Assembly (NCBI GenBank): GCA_023301405.1
Contig: JALZUX010000548.1
Span: forward strand, 1 to 5,251
DNA from: Granulosicoccaceae bacterium
GTDB lineage: Bacteria; Pseudomonadota; Gammaproteobacteria; Granulosicoccales; Granulosicoccaceae
Direction: 5' to 3'
Length of the DNA stretch: 5,251 bases
Part shown: positions 1 through 5,251 of the stretch, one piece after another
How the letters are laid out: the number at the start of each line of letters is the position of its first letter
Numbering within the stretch: the stretch's first letter is position 1
Position numbers and translations under genes: made by a program
The notes under the pieces: model-generated
Told to the model about the DNA's origin: nothing
Database searches by the model: none
Seen by the model: only the letters and a program-made list of their open reading frames with translations

Positions 1-2
1 TG

Positions 3-185
3 GGGAATTACCAGAATATTACTGGTGTCGGCTGTGCTTGGTTTAGTGTTGGTTCAATTTGGCGGATAGTCTTATCTGGTGATGTAGCCCGGTGGTTATT
101 AGTTTCAGCTGCGGAACTGTTGGGTCAAATTCTTTGCGTTCCTTTTATATTGATTCATTCTTTAATGCCGCCTAAAGCGAATTAG
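3..185 (+). CDS. C-terminal end of an unidentified membrane protein (partial)
   Basis: The frame is open from the window edge for 60 codons and ends at TAG 183-185; the start lies outside the window. The translation has a moderately hydrophobic stretch (GVGCAWFSVGSIWRIVL), then a stronger one (WLLVSAAELLGQILCVPFIL), and ends in a short polar tail, MPPKAN. This fits the last one or two transmembrane helices of an inner-membrane protein. I do not recognise a family. A different frame (1-69, ending at TAG) also reads as a short hydrophobic tail and is the main competing reading. With only 60 codons, an open frame by chance is not negligible, so this call rests on composition and length alone. 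Confidence 0.42.
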   Translation, partial: GNYQNITGVGCAWFSVGSIWRIVLSGDVARWLLVSAAELLGQILCVPFILIHSLMPPKAN

Positions 186-511
186 ATGGTAATTGGGATG
201 CCCATCGCCGAAGGAGGGCGCCACTGTTTCAAACAGCATTTGGCTAACAATAGTAAGGTTAATCAAAGCGGATATTGCAACCAATATGCGCCGAGGCCCG
301 ATGCATTTTGATTGGTGCCCAATGTAACTATGGTATAAGGTATCTATTCAGCTAGTTTTGCTGAACTCTACATCAATACTGTATGAATATAGGGTTTTGT
401 GATTGTTCATAGGGCACTTGTCGTGCCTGGTTAATCAATGATGGGGGGAGGAGCGCGCGCGACCTACGCGGGTATTTGAGCGCGAACGGCACCGTCCACA
501 GACACGACATG
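186..511. other. Noncoding intergenic stretch with short palindromes
   Basis: I see no convincing gene on either strand. Small structures are visible: a perfect palindrome CTGTTT-C-AAACAG at 224-236; a hairpin ATATTG-CAAC-CAATAT at 272-287, nested between AATCAAA (261-267) and TTTGATT (307-313); and a hairpin TTCAGC/GCTGAA at 347-365 with a 7-nt loop and no T-tract, so not a standard rho-independent terminator. A 37-codon reading frame at 198-311 begins with ATG but has no ribosome-binding site and no recognisable product. The octamer GGTATAAG occurs at 332-339 and again at 530-537, both containing a -10-like TATAAG. The part from about 445 to 500 is visibly GC-rich. Confidence 0.5.
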
Positions 512-561
512 TGTGCTCTGAATAGCTACGGTATAAGATGATTAATTCAATACAGAGCACA
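512..561. promoter_or_regulatory. Perfect 9-bp inverted repeat around the reductase promoter/leader, possible operator
   Basis: TGTGCTCTG at 512-520 and CAGAGCACA at 553-561 are exact reverse complements separated by 32 bp; after one mismatch two further bases also pair. The right arm ends 5 bp before the ATG at 567. Between the arms lies TATAAG (532-537), a plausible -10 hexamer, but I find no good -35 at the right distance. Two half-sites flanking a -10 is a common layout for dimeric repressor or looping control, and the arms could also pair in the transcript near the start codon. The repeat is directly visible; the regulatory role is inference. Confidence 0.35.
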
Positions 562-566
562 GTGAA

Positions 567-1331
567 ATGAAATTACCTTCGACTCCGTCATTTAAACTTA
601 CCGGCAGGCGTGCCTTAATTACTGGTGGTTCAAGTGGTATTGGCCTTGGTTGTGCCGTGGCATTAGCCGAGGCTGGAGCACACGTTGTTTTGGCTGCGCG
701 TAGTGAAAAAACGTTAAACGAAGCGGTCGAGGCTATTAATTCTGCAGGGTATAGCGCCGAGGCACTTTTAATGGATATCAGTGATATGGATTCGCTGACG
801 GCTGCCATGGAATCACAAGATCCTTTTCATGTGGTGGTAAATTCAGCTGGAACAGCAGCCCACAGTGCGGCCATTGATACCTCTGTAGAGGATTATCAAC
901 GCGTGATGGATACCAACGTTCGTGGTGCTTATTTTGTGTCAGCCTTGGCTGCACGTGGCATGTTAACAGCGGGTATTGCGGGGTCTGTTGTACATATCTC
1001 ATCACAGATGGGCCATGTCGGTGGTATAGAGCGGGCCGTATACTGTGCGTCAAAGCATGCACTTGAAGGTATGGTTAAGGCCATGGCGATAGAGTGGGGG
1101 CCGCATAATATCCGGATCAACACGCTTAGCCCTACGTTTATAAAAACACCGTTAACTCAGGTAACCTTCGACAATCCTGAGCGTGTGGCATGGATAAAAT
1201 CAAAAATAAAGCTTGATCGAATAGGTGAAGTAAAAGACATCATGGGCAGTGTGCTGTATTTAGCCTGTGATGCTTCAGCGTTGGTGACTGGTACAACACT
1301 GATGGTTGATGGTGGCTGGACCGCTGACTAG
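567..1331 (+). CDS. SDR family NAD(P)-dependent oxidoreductase
   Basis: A 254-residue classical short-chain dehydrogenase/reductase, the usual full length, predicted to be a cytoplasmic Rossmann-fold enzyme that interconverts an alcohol and a carbonyl. Visible landmarks are the cofactor loop TGGSSGIG (residues 19-26); D70 in the adenine-contact segment; NSAG (92-95, a variant of NNAG); the tetrad N117, S146, Y159, K163 (YCASK); the SP segment at 188-189; and the C-terminal DGG (248-250). The second beta strand ends in AAR, with R45 where NAD-specific members carry Asp, which suggests NADP(H). The central segment (SSQMGHVGG ... ASKHALEG) resembles gluconate 5-dehydrogenase-like SDRs, but substrate cannot be read from sequence. 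The ATG at 567 places the cofactor loop at a normal distance; the ribosome-binding site is weak (GAG, 555-557). The M24-family gene follows after 126 bp on the same strand. Confidence 0.92.
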   Translation: MKLPSTPSFKLTGRRALITGGSSGIGLGCAVALAEAGAHVVLAARSEKTLNEAVEAINSAGYSAEALLMDISDMDSLTAAMESQDPFHVVVNSAGTAAHSAAIDTSVEDYQRVMDTNVRGAYFVSALAARGMLTAGIAGSVVHISSQMGHVGGIERAVYCASKHALEGMVKAMAIEWGPHNIRINTLSPTFIKTPLTQVTFDNPERVAWIKSKIKLDRIGEVKDIMGSVLYLACDASALVTGTTLMVDGGWTAD

Positions 1332-1457
1332 ACTGATCTTTAAGGATTCGTATCTTGTGACACTCGCTAACCCTGAGTTTACTCTGAAATACAAAATGTT
1401 GTGACCACGCCCCTTGGTTGATTAGCTCTGTTACATGGTCTGCCGATCGAGGTATGA

Positions 1458-2615
1458 TTGAGCATGCATTTTACTACTGAAGAATTTTCCCGACGCACCG
1501 CAAATGTACAGGCGGATTTAAAAGACCGTGGACTTAGCGGAGTTTTATTATTTGCTCCGGAAAGCCACTACTACCTGACCGGGTATGATACCTTCGGGTT
1601 TGCGATGTTTCAGTGTCTGGTGTTACCGGCAGAGGGTCAGGCGCACTTGCTAACCCGCGAGCCTGACCGGCGCCAGGCGCAACTCACATCAACTCTTACT
1701 GATGATCAAATCCATATCTGGGTTGATAAAATCGCAGCAGACCCTTACACAGGTTTACTCAACCTGATCACCGATCTGGGGCTGGCGGGGAAAAAGCTTG
1801 GCATTGAAACACAGACGGCCGGACTCACTGCGTGGCACTGGCAACAGCTGACGTTGTCTATGGGCAACAAGGTGAGTCTCACTGAGGCGTCAGATCTGGT
1901 GAGACTGCGGCGACGCGTAAAAAGTGCTACCGAAATCGATTATACCCGCCGTGCTGCGGTACTGAGCGATGATGCGTTAAGTGCCGGTATAAGTGTTACC
2001 CGGGCGGGTGCGTTTGAAGGAGAAATTCTCGCAGCGATGCAGGGCGCGGTGTTTAAAGGAGGCGGTGATTACGCGGGCAACGAGTTTATTATCGGGTCTG
2101 GTGATGCGGCGTTACTGTGCCGCTATTTTTCAGGCCGTCGGCACTTGGACCCTGTAGATCAATTAACACTCGAATGGTCGGGTGCTTACCGTCGGTATCA
2201 TGCGGCGATGATGCGAACCCTGGTGATAGGGTCTGCTACCGTTAAGCAACAGAAAATGCATGAAGCGGCGGTGCAGGCGCTGGAAGCTTGTGAGGCGGCC
2301 ATAAAGCCGGGCAATACAATGGGACAGGTGTTTGATGCCCATGCACGGGTGTTTGATAAACACGGTCTGACTCACGCAAGAATGAATGCCTGCGGGTATG
2401 GTATGGGAGCGATCTACAACCCGATCTGGGTAGATTTCCCTATGTTCTATGAAGGTAATCCGTTGGTGATGGATGCGGGTAATGTTTTCTTCTTGCACAT
2501 GATCCTGATGGATTCAGACAGTAACTACGCGATGTGCTGGGGACACTCGGTGTTGGTAACAGAGCAAGGGGTGGAGCGACTAAGTCAGCATTCGCTTGAT
2601 TTAGTAGAATTGTAG
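1458..2615 (+). CDS. M24-family (creatinase/ectoine hydrolase-like) protein lacking the metal ligands
   Basis: A 385-residue protein with the two-part layout of creatinases and prolidases: a creatinase-type N-terminal domain (about residues 8-150, with LTGYDTFGFAMFQ at 40-52) and an M24 'pita-bread' domain (about 158-375). Aligning the family motifs by eye, the five metal-ligand positions (Asp, Asp, His, Glu, Glu in metallopeptidases) read E239, A250, Y314, H347 and G362, so a dinuclear metal site looks absent. Creatinase is a known metal-independent M24 enzyme, so C-N hydrolysis of a small metabolite (creatine- or ectoine-like) is possible. However, the His used by creatinase and peptidases upstream of the first ligand also seems replaced (C221/R222). 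TTG at 1458 sits 5 nt after GAGG (1449-1452); ATG at 1464, two codons later, is 11 nt away and equally possible. Family membership is firm; substrate and activity are not. Confidence 0.85.
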   Translation: MSMHFTTEEFSRRTANVQADLKDRGLSGVLLFAPESHYYLTGYDTFGFAMFQCLVLPAEGQAHLLTREPDRRQAQLTSTLTDDQIHIWVDKIAADPYTGLLNLITDLGLAGKKLGIETQTAGLTAWHWQQLTLSMGNKVSLTEASDLVRLRRRVKSATEIDYTRRAAVLSDDALSAGISVTRAGAFEGEILAAMQGAVFKGGGDYAGNEFIIGSGDAALLCRYFSGRRHLDPVDQLTLEWSGAYRRYHAAMMRTLVIGSATVKQQKMHEAAVQALEACEAAIKPGNTMGQVFDAHARVFDKHGLTHARMNACGYGMGAIYNPIWVDFPMFYEGNPLVMDAGNVFFLHMILMDSDSNYAMCWGHSVLVTEQGVERLSQHSLDLVEL

Positions 2616-2872
2616 CTTTTGCCAAGTAGTAGCAATACTCAGTAAAAAGGTAACTATTTTGTGCATGTGCAGACAGAGCACGAAGCGCGGGGCGTAGTTA
2701 CTGATGAAGGCGTATTAAGGCACTAACAACACCGTCTGTGTGACAAGCAAGTATGGACTTAATAGTTTCAGGCTTCTAAAACGATAGATGCTTCACAATT
2801 TGGTGTTTTGAGCAGCGGACAAGAAATGTGTTGGTCGGCCGTTTAATAGGGTGGTGTGCGAAGATAGTCAGG
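2616..2872. other. Noncoding intergenic stretch after the M24 gene
   Basis: No open frame here is supported, and no hairpin followed by a T-run is visible after the TAG at 2613-2615, so I cannot place a terminator. A loose imperfect fold is possible: GTAACTA (2650-2656) pairs with TAGTTAC (2695-2701), and inside it GTGC (2661-2664) pairs with GCAC (2678-2681). The octamer CAGAGCAC at 2674-2681 repeats the arm of the inverted repeat upstream of the reductase gene, but a single 8-bp match in 5 kb can be chance. Confidence 0.45.
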
Positions 2873-2909
2873 GTTAAGTGCGCGTTAAGTATTTTAGTCA
2901 ATAGATAAT
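2873..2909 (+). promoter_or_regulatory. Putative activator-dependent promoter: 7-4-7 direct repeat plus -10-like box
   Basis: GTTAAGT occurs at 2873-2879 and again at 2884-2890, separated by GCGC. This gives two 7-mers with an 11-bp period, the spacing used by OmpR/PhoB-family response regulators. The -10-like hexamer GATAAT (5 of 6 to consensus) is at 2904-2909, 13 bp after the second repeat, and no recognisable -35 lies at 16-18 bp, as expected when an activator replaces the -35. Transcription would begin near 2916 and give a leader of about 80 nt before the oxidase ATG. The repeat is seen; the promoter is inferred. Confidence 0.33.
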
Positions 2910-2934
2910 TCGGCACCACGGATTTATTAAACAG

Positions 2935-2970
2935 TATGCTGCTGGAGCCTTAACTATCGGCATCAGCATA
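2935..2970. repeat. Inverted repeat in the leader of the copper oxidase gene
   Basis: TATGCTG (2935-2941) and CAGCATA (2964-2970) are exact reverse complements with 22 bp between them; after one mismatch two more base pairs form inward. It ends 27 bp before the ATG at 2998. It could be an operator for a dimeric regulator or a leader stem-loop. There is no T-tract, so a terminator is unlikely. Confidence 0.3.
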
Positions 2971-2997
2971 ATGTTCCGGTAGCTGTTGTAAGACTAA

Positions 2998-5070
2998 ATG
3001 AAAAAATTATTGAACGCAAAATTAAAACGTAATGCATTGGTAGTGAACGGGTTTTCCTGCGTGGCGCTGTTATCAGCGTCATTTGTAGTTTTGGCTGATT
3101 CCGGACATGACCACACTGACCAGCAATCAGTTATCAAGCCTGAATTAACGCAGTTCACCGAGCCGTTTCGTCCGCGGGTAGTGCGGGCGGCGCAACCCAC
3201 GCTGGGTCAACCGGCGGTTTTCGGCCAATGGTCAGATGTAGAATCATGGCCGGTGATTGCCGTTCACGCGAACCTACTGCCAAACGGTAAAGTGTTGGCC
3301 TGGGATGCTACGCCGGATGACACCGACGATGACCCCCACACCACTGACAACTACACCACACGGGTATCACTTTGGGATCCCGTTACTAACATTCATATCC
3401 CCACCAACAACGACACCAATGCTGATCTGTTCTGTGCCGGCACCGCACAACTCTGGGATGGGCGGGTACTTTTTGCGGGTGGAGATAGCGAGCGTGCCGG
3501 CCTTAATGGTCCGTTGCCCAATACTAATATCTACGACCCGACAACTAATACCTGGCGTAGCGTCGCGAATATGGTAGCACCGCGTTGGTACTCGTCGGTG
3601 GCTGCATTGGCTAACGGTGAGATGCTGACCTATGCGGGAACCTACGAGCCGACACCCATTGCTGAGGTTTTTCAATTTAACGAGACATGGCGATCACTGG
3701 GGTTACAAGAACCGCTTGGAAACTCAGTTGATTATCAGTGGATACAAGCCACGCCAGAAGGCAACGTAATGTCTTTCGGCCCACAGAATACACTCACAAT
3801 TATCGATACTGAGGGCGCAGGTGATTTAACCCTCGGCCCTAAACGAGACGGTTTTCCGGAACGCCGCTACGGCAGTTATGCCATGTATGACATTGGCAAG
3901 GTGCTGGTTTCAGGTGGCACTATCAAAGATGGCGGCGCCCCTTCATTTACGTCATCCGTGGTGATTGATACTGCCACAAAGCAAACCACTGATACCGGGT
4001 CAATGGAATTTGGCCGCACCCAACACAACTTAACTATTCTTGCAGACGGCAGTGTTCTGGCAACTGGAGGCAACACCGATGGTGCAGCACTGGTCAGTGC
4101 AGACGCGGGTGTATTTCGTCCGGAGGTGTGGTCACCGGATACTGGTCAATGGCGACCGATGAATGATATGTTGGTGGATCGTCAGTATCATGCTATCGCA
4201 TTGTTGCTGCCTGACGGGCGTGTATTGTCTTCTGGAGGTGGCTATTGTGGCACCTGTGATGAAATTGGTTACGAAGAACAAAATGCCGAAATTTTTTCAC
4301 CCTCTTATTTATTTTCAAGTGGTGATACGTTAGCAACCCGGCCTGTCATTACTGCTGCTCCCGAGACAATGGATTACGGTGTTGATTATACTGTGTCTAC
4401 TGATCAAACAAACCTGATCGACAAAGTCCATTTGATTAAGCTGGGATCAGTGACTCATTCGCAAAATCAGGATCAACGTTTAGTTCCATTAACGTTTAGT
4501 CGTAGTGATGGTCGATTAAAAGTGACGGGGCCTGCCAGCCGGAACACCGCGCCGCCGGGGCACTATATGTTGATTGCTGTGAATAATAGCGGTGTGCCTT
4601 CTGTGTCTAAAATTGTGCGGGTTGGTCAGCCTTTGCTGACGACTGGCAGGTTAGTGACCAACGCATTGCGACCCAATGAGTCAGACGAATATGTAATTGA
4701 AGCAACTGATGCAGATAAGGCACTATTGGTGACACTATCTGGTCAAACTATCCCGCTTGATTTACGAGTTTCGGGCGTGTCTGCTAACGGTGCCAAGACC
4801 GCAGAGTGCACTCAGTCAGGGCAAATCGTTGAGTGCCGTGTGTCAATTCAACAGGCCACCCGTTGGTATATCAACATTAATGGGAGCTCTGAATCAGCCT
4901 ATAATTTAACGGCAAGCCTAAGTACCGTCGAAGACCCGGAAGCAGGGTTGCCAGCACCCGATCAGATAATCACAGGATCAGGCGGCATTAGCTTTATTTT
5001 TACCTTAATATTGAGCTTATTCGGATTCCCCCTATGGTGTCGGCAGAATAGAGTTGTTATTTTTCAATAA
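2998..5070 (+). CDS. Secreted galactose oxidase/glyoxal oxidase-like copper radical oxidase (AA5-like)
   Basis: A 690-residue exported oxidase. Residues 1-33 are a Sec signal peptide (MKK start, hydrophobic core, likely cleavage after VLA). Seven kelch-type strands (about 90-104, 148-162, 199-214, 246-261, 293-307, 343-358, 398-415) suggest a seven-bladed propeller, followed by a galactose-oxidase-like early-set domain (about 446-542). Aligned with galactose oxidase, all copper-site residues are present: C146 and Y198 for the Tyr-Cys cofactor (FCAG; RWYSS), Y397-H398 (RQYHAIALLLPDGRV) and H487 (GSVTHSQNQDQR). The family oxidises primary alcohols or aldehydes with O2, giving H2O2. The galactose oxidase second-shell Trp290 position holds Y216, and the galactose oxidase N-terminal carbohydrate-binding domain is missing, so galactose is not the assumed substrate. 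Residues about 545-642 look like a PPC domain; 659-690 are a GlyGly, hydrophobic, basic tail resembling GlyGly-CTERM. An Asp-rich loop lies at 103-117. The ribosome-binding site before ATG 2998 is weak. Confidence 0.9.
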   Translation: MKKLLNAKLKRNALVVNGFSCVALLSASFVVLADSGHDHTDQQSVIKPELTQFTEPFRPRVVRAAQPTLGQPAVFGQWSDVESWPVIAVHANLLPNGKVLAWDATPDDTDDDPHTTDNYTTRVSLWDPVTNIHIPTNNDTNADLFCAGTAQLWDGRVLFAGGDSERAGLNGPLPNTNIYDPTTNTWRSVANMVAPRWYSSVAALANGEMLTYAGTYEPTPIAEVFQFNETWRSLGLQEPLGNSVDYQWIQATPEGNVMSFGPQNTLTIIDTEGAGDLTLGPKRDGFPERRYGSYAMYDIGKVLVSGGTIKDGGAPSFTSSVVIDTATKQTTDTGSMEFGRTQHNLTILADGSVLATGGNTDGAALVSADAGVFRPEVWSPDTGQWRPMNDMLVDRQYHAIALLLPDGRVLSSGGGYCGTCDEIGYEEQNAEIFSPSYLFSSGDTLATRPVITAAPETMDYGVDYTVSTDQTNLIDKVHLIKLGSVTHSQNQDQRLVPLTFSRSDGRLKVTGPASRNTAPPGHYMLIAVNNSGVPSVSKIVRVGQPLLTTGRLVTNALRPNESDEYVIEATDADKALLVTLSGQTIPLDLRVSGVSANGAKTAECTQSGQIVECRVSIQQATRWYININGSSESAYNLTASLSTVEDPEAGLPAPDQIITGSGGISFIFTLILSLFGFPLWCRQNRVVIFQ

Positions 5071-5083
5071 TGTTGCCTAGCTT

Positions 5084-5088
5084 GGAGG
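5084..5088 (+). promoter_or_regulatory. Strong ribosome-binding site GGAGG that favours a GTG start
   Basis: GGAGG lies 7 nt before GTG 5096-5098 but only 1 nt before ATG 5090-5092, which is in the same frame. The normal 5-9 nt spacing therefore points to the GTG as the true start of the downstream gene. Confidence 0.6.
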
Positions 5089-5095
5089 CATGCAC

Positions 5096-5251
5096 GTGTT
5101 GTTAAGAATGTTAGCCAATACGTGGCTGGTACCGCCGGCGATCAATATAGCGTTAATACTATTTGGGCTGCTGGTAGCGCGCTGGCATCGCAGGTTGGGA
5201 GGATTGGCCATAGTCACCGGTGTGATGACTTTATGGCTATTCTCGACGCTG
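5096..5251 (+). CDS. ElyC/YdcF-like (DUF218) envelope protein, N-terminal part
   Basis: The first 52 codons of a gene that runs off the window. The translation has a short N-terminal segment (LANTWLVPP), a first transmembrane helix (about residues 14-28), a basic loop RWHRRLGG (29-36) and a second helix (about 37-50). This two-helix start followed by a soluble domain is typical of the DUF218 family that includes E. coli ElyC and YdcF; ElyC is linked to peptidoglycan and envelope biogenesis. The diagnostic DUF218 domain lies beyond the window, so the family call rests on the N-terminal pattern. The start is taken at GTG 5096 because of the spacing from GGAGG at 5084-5088; an in-frame ATG at 5090 adds two residues. 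It begins 25 bp after the oxidase stop on the same strand with no terminator between, so co-transcription is plausible. Confidence 0.62.
   Translation, partial: MLLRMLANTWLVPPAINIALILFGLLVARWHRRLGGLAIVTGVMTLWLFSTL

Noticed and set aside
198..311. A 37-codon open frame starting with ATG.
   Set aside because: No ribosome-binding site, no recognisable product and overlap with several palindromes; treated as noncoding.
241..335. Resemblance to an integron attC site (GGCTAACAA followed by AATCAAAGCGGA, with partial complement TTTTGATT and GTAAC downstream).
   Set aside because: The required complementary GTTRRRY core is missing at the 3' side and the pairing outside AATCAAA/TTTGATT is poor. No integrase or cassette array is seen.
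1355..1383. TTGTGA, 17-bp spacer and TTTACT between the reductase and the M24 gene, as a promoter.
   Set aside because: Each hexamer matches consensus at only 4 of 6 positions; such matches are common by chance and nothing else supports a separate promoter.
2163..2498. Long antisense open frame inside the M24 gene.
   Set aside because: It is the opposite-strand shadow of a well-supported gene, with no recognisable domain.
1458..2615. Possible DMSP lyase DddP, which is also an M24-family protein.
   Set aside because: DddP keeps metal ligands and is longer; here the ligand positions are substituted and the length is 385 residues.
2674..2681. Third copy of CAGAGCAC, shared with the inverted repeat before the reductase gene.
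   Set aside because: A lone 8-bp match in about 5 kb on two strands is not significant, and there is no partner arm of the same kind beside it.
3103..3125. His-rich mature N-terminus of the oxidase (GHDHTD) as an N-terminal copper-binding motif.
   Set aside because: With cleavage after VLA the first His is the fourth residue, not the third needed for an ATCUN motif; the idea depends on a shifted cleavage site.

Overview
The window looks like chromosomal DNA from a Gram-negative bacterium, most likely a marine-type gammaproteobacterium. This rests on moderate GC content (judged by eye), a large exported protein ending in a GlyGly-CTERM-like tail (a feature mostly of gammaproteobacteria such as Vibrio and Shewanella), and the start of an ElyC/YdcF-type envelope gene. 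The assignment is an inference; there is no rRNA or other phylogenetic marker here. All recognisable genes are on the + strand. I see no insertion sequence, CRISPR array, tRNA or phage gene.

Layout: (1) Positions 3-185 probably carry the C-terminal end of an unidentified membrane protein. (2) Positions 186-566 are noncoding, with several short palindromes and a perfect 9-bp inverted repeat just before the next gene. (3) Positions 567-1331 encode a classical NADP(H)-type short-chain dehydrogenase/reductase. (4) Positions 1458-2615 encode a creatinase/ectoine-hydrolase-like member of the M24 'pita-bread' family in which all five metal-ligand positions appear to be substituted. (5) Positions 2616-2997 are noncoding; they contain a 7-bp direct repeat with 11-bp phasing in front of a -10-like hexamer, then an inverted repeat. 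(6) Positions 2998-5070 encode an exported copper radical oxidase of the galactose oxidase/glyoxal oxidase type (CAZy AA5-like), with an added PPC-like domain and a C-terminal membrane/sorting tail. (7) From 5096 to the window end is the start of an ElyC/YdcF-like (DUF218) membrane protein.

How they may work together: the reductase and the M24 protein are co-oriented, 126 bp apart, and could form a small catabolic unit, the M24 protein cleaving a C-N bond in a small metabolite and the reductase handling a carbonyl or alcohol. Nothing in the sequence fixes either substrate. The copper oxidase has its own long upstream region and is probably controlled separately. It should act outside the cytoplasm, oxidising a primary alcohol or aldehyde to an aldehyde or acid with release of H2O2. 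The DUF218 gene starts 25 bp after it and may be co-transcribed. The most noteworthy item is the oxidase: an intact copper/Tyr-Cys site, Tyr in place of the galactose oxidase second-shell Trp, and a modular C-terminus that suggests surface display.
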